Positions 25,952-36,363 of a DNA stretch of 64,000 nucleotides are shown here, one piece after another. Each line of letters begins with the position of its first letter. Positions within the stretch are counted from its first letter, which is position 1. Location: positions 3,144,631-3,208,630 of the forward strand of contig OZ005648.1 of assembly GCA_963930645.1 (NCBI GenBank). Reading direction: 5' to 3'. The stretch comes from Salticus scenicus. Lineage: Eukaryota > Arthropoda > Arachnida > Araneae > Salticidae. A program made the translations under genes and the position numbers. The notes under the pieces were generated by a model, which made no database searches, was not told the origin of the DNA, and saw only the letters and a list, made by a program, of their open reading frames with translations.

Positions 25952-26084
25952 CGATCCGACTTGTGATCTACGATAGCTGCGATTGTTACAATAGTATGCC
26001 TCCCCAAATTTTTGAATATGAATATTTTGAATAGGATTCAAATATTTAATATGTTTTTGATATGATATTATTTTGTTATGATAA

Positions 26085-26362
26085 TAAATGATCAGCACAA
26101 TTTAGATAATGTTATTTTATGAAAAATTAAAAAATAAAAAATAAAAAAAAATTGTTCCTATCTTTTTGTCGCGGAGTGTAGTCTTAAATTAGAAAAATTT
26201 TAGTCTTAAAACTTATCTAAATTAGTCTTAAAACAAAAATGAGTCCGGGAATACTGTTATTTTATGATAATAAAAAATTATAAGCACAATTTAGATAATG
26301 TTATTTTATGAAAAATCAAAGAAAAATCCCTTTGTACCTATCTTTTTGTCGCGGGTGTAATG
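26085..26362. repeat. Duplicated segment of about 185 bp with Tc1-like ends
   Basis: The string AGCACAATTTAGATAATG, and about 80 bases around it, occurs at about 26093 and again at about 26280. Each copy ends with CCTATCTTTTTGTCGCG and GTGTA. Reverse-complemented, this end resembles a Tc1 terminus (TACACTCCGCGACAAAAAG). It looks like two overlapping element ends produced by local duplication. Confidence 0.55.
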
Positions 26363-28959
26363 CTTGTAACATTACAAAGATCTTGAGTTATTTCCTCGTG
26401 ACAAAAGTACACTTTTGCTTTACAAACTGTAACAATAAAGATCTTTTGTGATCCCGACGCTTTTTTCGACTGTAAAATACGATATTTATATTTGAATCAC
26501 GAAACACTACGCATTAGAATTCATATCAAACATTTGAAGTGTGAAGAGAGCTTATGGAATCAAGTATTTTTATGGAAAAGTAACATTTACCAATCACACG
26601 AAATAAATTCCAATAGCGAAATGTAAAACTTAGAATGTAGTAGAATTTATAAAATAATACTCTGACTTTGTCATTGCATATATGTTTATCAAGTTCAGTT
26701 ATAGAAAAAGTAATTTATAAAAACTGGAGAAATATCGTTTTTAAGATGGCAATTTTAAACGATTGTATCATTATATTTTTTAGATATTACCTAGATTCGA
26801 TTCTGCACCGTGTATATAAATGTTATTGTATTATATATTTATACTAAATAATTTATAAAATATTTCAACGAGTGACAATATCATTATTACGATGAATGTG
26901 CATGCTGCCCTCATTCATACATTCTTTACTTGGTGAAGGATTATGCTTAGCTATTTTCACTAAAAACCTATGCTGTGTGTATGTGTAATTTATGTTATTA
27001 AACTTAAACTGCTTGATAATAAAATTAGAAACGATATCTTAAGTTAAATTTAAAAACAGAAAATTAAATAAAAGAAAACAAATGCAAGAAAAATATGTAA
27101 AATTTGCGCCGCATAATTTTTGTATCGTAGATGTCTTAACAACAATATATAAAATAATATATGGAATAATTTCTATTAGAGAACATCATAAGGTTACATA
27201 TACATACATATATATTAATATTTTAAACATATTTTCTATAGTCATATTTTTTCATTCATTTACGAGTCCATTATACGATTTTGTACAGCTAAATATTTTC
27301 TATTTATTGATATCAACTTACTGTACATGTAACACATAAAACTGAATTAACAGCTTTTTGTTTAGCTGTATATCTCCATATAAAATCAATTTATGTTACT
27401 AAAAAAAAAAAAAAAAACTGTGAATTAGTAAAATTCCTAATGTAGCCGACATATGTTTAAATTAAAGAGCATAATCGAAAAAAATAAGGCAGGCTATAAG
27501 TTTTGTGCAACCAGTTCTTCTAAGGACCTGAAACCTTTAGCATCGTTAGTAAAATAATTAGATAAATTTTATGACGAGGCCGGGTATGCAGTGTTCGACT
27601 TGTTACTACATTCGTAACATGCAGGGTCTGAAAAAAGAAAAAAAAAATTCACCTTCATAATTTTTTTTTTTTTTTAATCAAATTATACAAATAATTTAGG
27701 AGAAAATAATTATTAAATCTAGTTAATGAAACATTTGCATTACTTTTATAAATATACGCCGTATAAAGATATTAAAAAGAATTAAAGAAAAAAAAAATAT
27801 TTTTTATAAAGAAAAAATTCATCCTTAAAGTCACAAATTCAGTTAAACTTGGGATTCTACAAGGAGAAAAAAAAAAAAAAAAGTATAAGTGAAATTAAGA
27901 ATTTACTCGTGTCGTATAAACGAAATATTTTAACATTAGAATTCAATGGAATGATTTGGGACCGAAGTCGAAAAACGTATTAATGAGAAAAACGTATAAA
28001 TGAGAAACGTATAAAAGGTGCTCCACTGTATTATGTTGGCGTATCCAGTGTTGCATGTGTTATCAAAATATACAAATATTCAGATGAAGCAAGATAGATT
28101 TTTATCTTAAATTTCAACCATGAAAAATTAATAAGAATACACTGTTTCCTGAATTAAAAAAAAAAAAAAAGAAAAGAAAAAATTGAAACGTCTTCTTCAT
28201 TAATAATTTACGTGACTTGGTGATTCACGTAAGGGCGTAAGGGCTCCTGTGTAACGTAATGGGCTTAACTCCTGTTGCATGGATTTATAGAAAGGGTGTA
28301 TTATTAAATTCCATCAAAATTTTTTTTTAATTTTTTTTTTAAATGTGCTTGAATAATTTTCAACATGTGCATTTCGTTACAGTATGGTAAACGCGCGTTT
28401 TCAAAAGAATATATAGAAAGCTCGGTGCGTTTAAAGAAACTCAAAACACATTTGTTTCATAAATATTTAAATCTAAAATTTAAAAACTATATGAAAATGC
28501 ATTACAGGATTTTTAAATTCGAAAATATCAGAGAAAGTAAGAAATCAAATATTGTATTGTGGATTTAATAAGAAAGTCACTCAAATTATTTTTTGTTCAG
28601 TAAAATTAATGCAGTCATATTAATATTAATCGGCGGTATTTTAAACTAAAATCACCGATAAATATTCATTTTTATGTCAATTGAAAAATTTATATAGGTA
28701 TATTTCAATTTTTTCACGTCTAGATGGTCTGTAGTTCTATATTATATTGCATAACATATTTATCACCTGTAAATGAAAGCTATAATTTTATCATTTTTCT
28801 TACTTTGTAGAATATTATGAAGCTCATGTAAAACATTTATTGTTGACAAATTTTTTCAGTGTCGAGGCACAATAAAGTAAATAGATAACATTAAATAATG
28901 CAAAAGTAATGTGTTTATTTATAAGGAACTATTTAAAATTATTGAGCTGACAGTGATGG
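26363..28959. other. No gene seen
   Basis: A+T-rich, with poly-A/T tracts at 27398-27417, 27660-27675 and 28156-28170. A sequence GGTGCTCCACTGTA near 28018-28031 may be a pogo-like right terminus, but I could not pair it with a left end. Confidence 0.4.
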
Positions 28960-29760
28960 AGTAGAAAATACATAAAATTATGGCAGACGAAGATCAAGCA
29001 GAGAGAAGTAGCAAGGAAACATTCAGCATTGCAGCAGCAATCCCATGCATGGTGGTGATCACAGGAGAGCAATTACAGGAGAGATGCTTCAGCAAACACA
29101 GCAGGCAGTGATGTTAACGAGGCAGCAACATTGGTGGCAATCATTCAAGCACAGAGCAGTTATCGAGTTCATAGCAGTTGGAAACGGCAGGCATCGATGT
29201 TAATGAGGCAACAACATAGATGTTAGTCATTAAGAAGACAAATGTCAAAGTTATAACATTCGAGAAGACGAGGCATTGGGGTTAAGAAGAGAGCATCGTT
29301 GATGTTGATCATTCCATCAGAGGTCAGTTATCGAGTTCACAGCAGTGGAAAGAAGAAGACAGCGATGTTAACGAGGCAGCAATGCAGTTGGTGATCATTC
29401 AAGAAGAGCGCAGACTTGAAATTCACAGAAGTTAGGAAGATGATGCACACAGCAAAGAGCAATCAGTGATGTTACGTATGCAAAAAGAGCACCGATCTTA
29501 TGTGCATGTTAGGAGAAGGAACAAACAATTCAGCAAGGAGTCGACATCATTGGTCATGGGGAAGTATACAAGATGTTAATGTTTTCGTACAAGAACTCAG
29601 GCAAAAAGCAGCGAAGAAGATAAATGTTCAATTCATTCAATCGAGATCGTATATTACTTGGAGCAGTTTATAAAATTGTATAAATGGAAAAGTAATCATG
29701 GAAAATTTTGTTTAGCATGTGTAGTGATCATAATAAATAGTTTATATGCGAAAAAAAAAA
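28960..29760 (+). other. GC-richer, purine-rich degenerate repeat block with poly(A) signal
   Basis: The composition changes abruptly to GCAG/AGAAG-rich DNA. Loosely repeated phrases include GATGTTAACGAGGCAGCAA (29109, 29198, 29364), GTTATCGAGTTCA...GCAGT (about 29160 and 29327) and GATCATTC. A short open frame starts ATGGCAGACGAAGATCAAGC at 28981 and runs 43 codons; I do not recognise it. The block ends with AATAAA at about 29732 and, about 20 bases later, an A10 tract (29751-29760). This looks like a processed transcript end: either a retrocopy or the last exon of a non-coding or rapidly evolving gene. No clear target duplication was found, so which it is stays open. Confidence 0.4.
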
Positions 29761-30406
29761 GTGAAAGAAACAAAATAAAATGTGATAAAATCATCAGTTT
29801 CTAATTATTCAGACTCGTTCTTAAAAAGTTTCTGAAAAGAGAAAAAATTAAATATATTCTTTAAGATGTAATAGAAACAAAGATAAAGGAAAATATTGTT
29901 TATGCATTTATTAATGTTTATTTAAATTCAATTTAACTACAACAAATGTATTATTTAAAAGAAAAATATGTATACTACTTAAGCATGTTAAAATCATATA
30001 TTACAAAAAATAAAAGTGTACACATATTTTCGGTTTGTAAAATATGAATATGTTTTCGTCAGAGTTTCAATAACAACTTTTAAACCATCTAACTTAAGTG
30101 ATATACTTGTATTTAATAATAAAACTTATTTTTTACTAAGGCCTTTAACATACATTATACTAGTGATGCATGAAAAAATTCAACGATATTATTTCTATGA
30201 TGCAAAATAACAATCCCGAGACTATTACAATACACATCTCTTGCGAGATCCATGATATCCATACCATACCACTATAGGCAGCTAGATTTAATGTTTATAG
30301 TTTTTGATGCACATTTTAACAGCAAACGTTATAAAAGTTAAAATAACCTGTTAAATAACAGTCATTCAGTATAGCAATGAATAGAAAACTTTTTTGTCGC
30401 AATGAA
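29761..30406. other. No gene seen
   Basis: A+T-rich sequence without recognisable features. Confidence 0.4.
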
Positions 30407-30922
30407 TTTTAAGATATTGACACTAATATGCCAAAAGCACCTGATATCGTTTCGGAACTCTTTTAATGTATCTTCTCATTTATTTTTATATCCATATACG
30501 TTTGTGAGAATTGTTATCTAGATATCTAGGTAGCCAAATCATTTGCAGTAATTCGTATAAATGTTCTTTGAACTAGTTACAAATGATTAATGCTCTGTAA
30601 TATGGCTCATTGTCCTGCTAGAAATTTCATTTTTTGTTTGCGTACCAGAACCACCTGAATGTCCTAAGAGGGTCTGCAAATAACTCAACGTATCTCTTTT
30701 CAGTTAATTAAAAGTTTAGTTTGACCAGAGGATGCCTTCAGTGACATTTAAAAACAACTGACACCATTATAGGGACATCCTTATCTTCCACAATATCTTG
30801 CTGGCAACATGAATCCATGGTCTCATTGAAGTCAGTGTTTGAAACCTACCTCTTACCAACAGAAACCATGGCTTATTTGAGAAATGAACAATTTTCAGGT
30901 CACCTAGGGTCTTAGCCACATA
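30407..30922 (-). pseudogene. Tc1-like transposase, C-terminal half (degenerate)
   Basis: Read on the minus strand through several stops and frame changes, this segment gives the landmarks of a Tc1 transposase in order. VHFSNKPW corresponds to the VIFSDES catalytic-Asp region, RPW...ILWKIRMSL to RPGE...KHGGGSV, MVSVVFKCH to MVWGCFS, and PLVKLNF to PLVFID. QDNEPY (codons at 30603-30617) corresponds to the QQDNAPxH second Asp, and MIWLPRYLDNN to the MxWPxQSPDLNPIE segment with the third acidic residue. Many stops show it is long dead. It continues into 31366-31640 across an inserted hAT-type MITE. Confidence 0.75.
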
Positions 30923-30930
30923 TTTACAAG

Positions 30931-31357
30931 CAGGACCCGATTAAGCTTTGAAGCTAGGGGAAACTCAGCATAATTTCGGGGCCCTCTTTCATTTCGGAAA
31001 ATCTTGTTTTCCTGTTACATATTGTAGTATAAAAATGCTATAGAACAAAAAAAATAGTGTGTGTTTATTATTTTTTTTTTTTTTTGATACACCTGGGTGG
31101 TTTCTATACAGAACATTAAAATCATACAACTTTTTAATTAAGAACATTCAGATTTTTGAGGTTAAATAATAGATTTTTCCCGAAATAATGAGTGTTTTGT
31201 CTTGTTTTAGGTAACCTTTCTCAGAAAAAATTCAAATCTCAGTGTGAAAATATGAAACAAAAAATTCAAGACCATGTTTTTAATCCTTATGCGGGCCCCT
31301 CTTAAATTTTAGAGGGGAAGCTTGTGCTTCCTGAGCCTTTTGGTTAATCAGGCCCTG
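30931..31357. mobile_element. hAT-type MITE inserted in the Tc1-like element
   Basis: The ends CAGGACCCGATTAA and TTAATCAGGCCCTG are inverted copies. They are flanked by an 8-bp direct duplication with one mismatch (TTTACAAG 30923-30930, TTTACAAT 31358-31365). An 8-bp target duplication and CAGGG-like ends are hAT hallmarks. The 427-bp interior has no transposase. Confidence 0.7.
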
Positions 31358-31365
31358 TTTACAAT

Positions 31366-31640
31366 CTCAGTGGAAGCACTGCAGTCAATGCGACGATGCT
31401 AGCGTAAATTCTCTAGTTTGTTTTCTACCGTAAGCAATCAAAACCAAATTTCGCTGCACTGTTGTGATAAACAAGCCTTTTAGCTTCCCACATTTATTAC
31501 TGCTGTTGTTTAACGGACTATGATTTTTCTGGTATCACTGACAATATTTTAAGTAGAAGTCGTCCATCTCGGACATCAAGTAGATGTCGCGGGCTTTTGT
31601 TTTGTTCCTGAGAAGACATCAAGCTTGACGTTATATATTC
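31366..31640 (-). pseudogene. Tc1-like transposase, N-terminal part (degenerate)
   Basis: On the minus strand this carries the linker and second helix-turn-helix region of the same Tc1-like transposase. A KARDIYLMSEMDD-like stretch sits where GRPR...D is found in the family. LKGLFITTVQRNLVLIAYGR corresponds to the AGLFGRRAxRKPLL segment before KKARLEFA (here KQTREFTLA). In-frame stops are present. The gap between this and the C-terminal part is exactly filled by the MITE at 30931-31357. Confidence 0.65.
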
Positions 31641-33928
31641 TTGGCACAAATGTGCTAATTCATGCCCTACTGTCATAATTATGTAAAAACACTTTTCAAC
31701 TGAATCACATGCTTAAAAGTGAAAATTCTGAAAATTTCTATTATTAGGATAATTGCATATTGTTATTCCATCACTTTTAGCCCATCAATTTATAAAAAAC
31801 AATTTAAATATTTTTTTTTAGAAAACATTTTGAAATGCCACGTAAAATAATATTTATCCGAAAGACATTTAGTTTTAGATATTAAAGCCATTTAGTTTTA
31901 AACTAAAAAGTAAATTTTTCGCTAAAAAAGAGTACACCATGGTTTAAAAGATAATGAATATCTGAAATCACAATTTTTGGCTGCAAAACTCATTGCATAT
32001 AACTGGCAAGAAACACTTCTAATATAGTGTATTAGAAACAGGACTACATAAGTATACGGACGGTTTTAAATTTATATACATATATATGTAGTCCACACTC
32101 TTCTTTTCAAAGCTACAAGTAAAGAGTTTAATTTTGGAAGTTCATACCCTGCTCGGAATTTTACAGATTTCTTAAAGTTTATTTTTAAATTATAGATCAT
32201 TTTCAGCATAATGTTTTCACAGGGGTGTGGCCTTCTCTATAAAATTGATAAGCGCAGTTCAGGTATAGCGTGTATTATTCGAGGCCCAAGCTGAATCCGT
32301 TAAATAATTATCCTTGATTCCAAAACCAAATGCGAACCCACAAAAGAATTTTTATTCCCCTGAGTCTAATACGAATCAACACAAAATTTGAAATAAATAA
32401 ATAAAATAAAATAAAGAAATAAAAATAAAGAAATATCAGAGGGTTTTCACTGCAGATTTAAAAATTTCCCGTTAAACAAGGGGGGCGGGGATTTATACAG
32501 ACGTTTACTTTAATATCATAGTTTGGGCATATTTAGTAAGCACATATCTGTTTAAGCAACTATATTTTTATCAAACAAATGCCTGCATATTATATATATA
32601 TATTACAGTTTATCAAATCGACTCGATTTGCTAAAAACTAAACCCGATCTCAATTTAAATTCTAATCACCGAAAAGAAATAATAATAAACATGACCCCAA
32701 CCTATATCGTAAGAAAAAAGTTCAGCAAAACTGAACTGAACACGGTCCTGAAGGGGAAAAAATGCGTTTGCATTTTTCTAGATTTGACATTGTTATATAC
32801 TAAAAATTAAATCTCCTCCCCCGCCAGCAGTCCGTTCAAAAATAATTCTGGCATAATATTTATATCTGTAAATTGGAATTCGAAATCATTTATCAAATTT
32901 AAAAGAGTGCTTCATACGAAATACTATGAATATCTATATAAATATTTCTCTAAAATGGACCAGTTTCGATTCAATTTTGTCGAAACGATACGATAGTGAC
33001 GTCATAGGAGAACAAATTTGTTGGATCCATAGTGAATAAATAAAAAAGAGAAAAAGAACATTGTGAATAAAAAAAAGAGAAAAAAGCATCGATATAAATA
33101 TTTCTCTAATGTGGACCAGTTACGATTAAATTTTGTCGAATAGACACCATAATGGTGTCATATGGAGAGCAACATCCTTAAACTCATAATTTTAAACTAA
33201 ATTAAAAAAAAAAGTTAACATATTATTTCTATTAATTTCATTTATTTAACTAATATAAAAAATATTTAAAATTTATAAAATTTATATGATAATTTTTAAT
33301 TAATAATTAGATTTAATTTCCCAAAAACTAAAATACGTTAGGGAAAAAAAAAAGTAATATTTATACAGATAATAATATTTATACATAGGCAGATAAATAC
33401 ACTGATGCAGCTGATTTGTCATTTGTCTGATTAAATCATTTTATAGATGATATTTTTTATTTGCATCTTTACAAATTTTGCAAGCGTCATTTTTAGCTTA
33501 ACAATACTTTAAAAATATAAACAGAATATGAACTGTTGTCACATATTGACTGAAAAACGCTATAATAAAAAAATAATTAAAATAGTTATGAATAACTTAA
33601 TAAATAAATAAAAGTACATGGCAACAAAAAATTAAATGTCGCTATGGGGTCCTATACTAAAGTCGTATGGCCTGTGGAAGTCTAAATAATGGGTCGTCAG
33701 ACACTAATATTATTTTGAAATTTTTCTTCGAATGATTTTGTTTATCTATCATTAGAGTTTCGTCCCAAAATATAAATTTAGTTCTAATAATAATTTGGCT
33801 TTTAATGATTTATGAGTTTCAAAATTTATAGGTAAATAAGAAAAGATATGAAGGGCGAACATTTTGCACCTGTTTGCTAGTTATAATTATAATACATTAC
33901 TTAGTTTGAGAATACTTAATTCTGAATT
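31641..33928. repeat. Unassigned DNA with a 156-bp partial tandem duplication
   Basis: The segment starting ATCTATATAAATATTTCTC at 32932 recurs at 33088 as ATCGATATAAATATTTCTC, and about 85 bases are conserved (GGACCAGTT, ATTTTGTCGAA). An open frame at 32628-32810 (60 codons) has more even codon use than its surroundings but no recognised similarity. Nothing else gene-like is seen. Confidence 0.45.
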
Positions 33929-34657
33929 CTAAATAAAATGGTTAAAGAAAAATAGTTTTCTACTCACATATTTATAATTTTTCTTGAGAGTCTTATTCCA
34001 CATGTATTGAAACCAATCCTTTATTTTGCGGGCGCCATTTCTTTTCTTTTGTGGGCCTTCAACATTCATTCCTTCAAAGATAGGCAGAACTTTATCCTTT
34101 TCACTCAATTCTGTACTTTCAACACAGTCCTCGCTATCATTTAAGACGATTTCTTCAAAGTTTTGACTTTCTGGCAGTTTATCTAAAACACAATTTCTTT
34201 CAGGATCAAACCAACCTTTCAAGAAAGGATTCGTTATCTTCACTTCATTTTCTTTTGTTTTATTGGGTAAATTTTCTGACTTTTCCAGTATTTTCTTTGA
34301 ATTCTTACCATGACGGTGGTTGCTATTCTTTAAGACAGTCTTTTGATCACTACACTCGATTACTAGGTGATGGCCGATAGTTATTTCATTCGTATTGCCA
34401 GTTTCAGTCCAGTCTTTAAGAAAAGGATTTGTGATTATTTTTTTCATTTCCTTTTGTGAAGTGAATTCAAGATTTTTTGTGCCTTGATTTTTTGGACTTG
34501 AAAGAAATCTGTGACGCTGTAATTGTTTTACAGAGGGGCGATCTTTTTGATCCCATTGCATCATAGAAATTACGAAATCATACGCAATGAATATTTCTTT
34601 TTCTGTAAGACACACGGCTGTAAAAGCCTTTTTCATTAACTCAAAAAAAATCTCTTT
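33929..34657 (-). CDS. Kinase exon 3 (helix H, tail, stop)
   Basis: The acceptor TTTTCTTTCAG precedes 34657, in phase 0. The exon begins KEIFFELMKKAF, carries WDQKDRPSVKQLQRHRF (the RP arginine of subdomain XI), then a charged tail with ITNPFLKDW (residues 316-324) and ITNPFLKGW (382-390). The frame runs to a stop at 33929-33931. A strong alternative donor TAT|GTGAGT occurs at 33968, in phase 0, so the true exon may end there at residue 471 and splice to an exon I cannot identify; the last 12 codons would then be intron. Confidence 0.75.
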   Translation of the reverse strand, partial: KEIFFELMKKAFTAVCLTEKEIFIAYDFVISMMQWDQKDRPSVKQLQRHRFLSSPKNQGTKNLEFTSQKEMKKIITNPFLKDWTETGNTNEITIGHHLVIECSDQKTVLKNSNHRHGKNSKKILEKSENLPNKTKENEVKITNPFLKGWFDPERNCVLDKLPESQNFEEIVLNDSEDCVESTELSEKDKVLPIFEGMNVEGPQKKRNGARKIKDWFQYMWNKTLKKNYKYVSRKLFFFNHFI

Positions 34658-36326
34658 CTGAAAGAAAATAATTTGCCTTTTAAAATTTATGGCACATATT
34701 TCGTCAAGTGCATTTTTTTCAATGTTAATAACTTAACAAATAAAAAAAAAAAAAAAAAAAAAGAGAGAAAAGAAAAAGAATTAATTTATTTAAAATGAAT
34801 GTCTAAATATAACATGCACATAGTATAATTATTATTCTTATTACAATTATATAGTACTTAAAATATATTATCAATTAATTAACACCTAATAAGTTAATTA
34901 ACATCTAAAAAGAAACCTGTAGTTTGAGTTTTTAGCAGTAAGATAAAGAACTTTTATGAATTCTCCCGTATCCCCTAAAAAACTTGCAATTTGTTCGAGA
35001 TTTTTATTATAGAAATCGCATAAAAAATTGACTCAAAATGTTTTCTAATGCTTTATTAAAATTATCTATTGCCATGCTAATCAACATCAACGTAATTGCT
35101 TCGGGGTACCTGCATATGGTCGCAACCAAGGCTTACCTCCAGTGCAATATCATGAAAACAGCAAAAGTTTAAAAACTGAAAATCCAATATCAAATAAGTC
35201 CCCCCCCCCCCCCCAAGATGAAAATTTTTTTGACAAATTCTCTGTCTGATAGACTTCTTTAAGTTTAACAGTATTTTGTTTTCGGTTTAAAATAAATAAT
35301 CATTTATTTTTATGGTGTTATAATTTCAAAAATATTAATAAGAAATCACAAAGAAAGAAAGAAAGAATTTACCTTGAGTGCTTCAATGAGAACAGGCTCT
35401 ACATTCTTTTTCCATGATTCAGCATCTGTCACAGATTTCATGCGCAATATCGGCCAATCACCCGTCAGAACATTTAAACACATCATTCCAAACAACCACA
35501 TGTCATAGGCACAAGCGTCAACGGTCTTGCAACGCACAGCATCATAACAGTCTGGAGGCCTGAATACTTTCGGCGCACACAATCTAATAAAAGAAAATAG
35601 AAAAATGTTCATGCAGGAAATTTTTATATCTGTAATTTTTGTTATTTCACATTTATTTTACTTTCGTTACCTGTTTAAAGCTTAAATTTCAGTGTTGATT
35701 ATTATATAAATCAGTTACTCTAATTATTTTTGCATATTGTGTAAAAGGTTTCTAATTATAACGCCGGAATGGATGCGCCGAAAAAGCCACTACATTTTAA
35801 GGGAATGAAAAATTTCGTTTACGGGCTTACAATAGGTAAAAATTATGATTTAAGAATTTCTTTTTCAGTTTAACCTGGATATTCTTATTGTCAGTTTGTT
35901 TTGTAGCTTAGTGGATATAGAGTGCAATTCTGATACACACGTACAAAAATAATAATATGAAAATTGCGTGTATTTTTTTTTATACATTAAAAAAAAAAAA
36001 TGATTTGAGTATACGAAATATATCAATATAACCAATAAGTATTTGGCTACTTTCGAATTTAGACGTTTTGTCAAAAATCTAGAAGAGTTATTTAGGGATC
36101 ATTTGAAACTTTGGTAGTGTAAAGAACATGTTAATCCTCATATTTCAGCAACAGTTGTGTCTTTATGAGGGAAAGGGGACCAGTAAAAAATTAAACAAAA
36201 GTAAAAATGTCTTGGATTACCCAGTAAAAGTGATGCTTTAAATGCATCTTAGCTGTTTTATGGCATTATCAGGAAGTTTTTCATTATCTGTATAAGTTTT
36301 TATGAGGAGAACTAAAAATAGGCATG

Positions 36327-36363
<37 letters not shown>

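Noticed and set aside
32628..32810. 60-codon plus-strand frame with fairly even codon use
   Set aside because: Considered as an exon, but no recognised motif and no convincing flanking splice sites.
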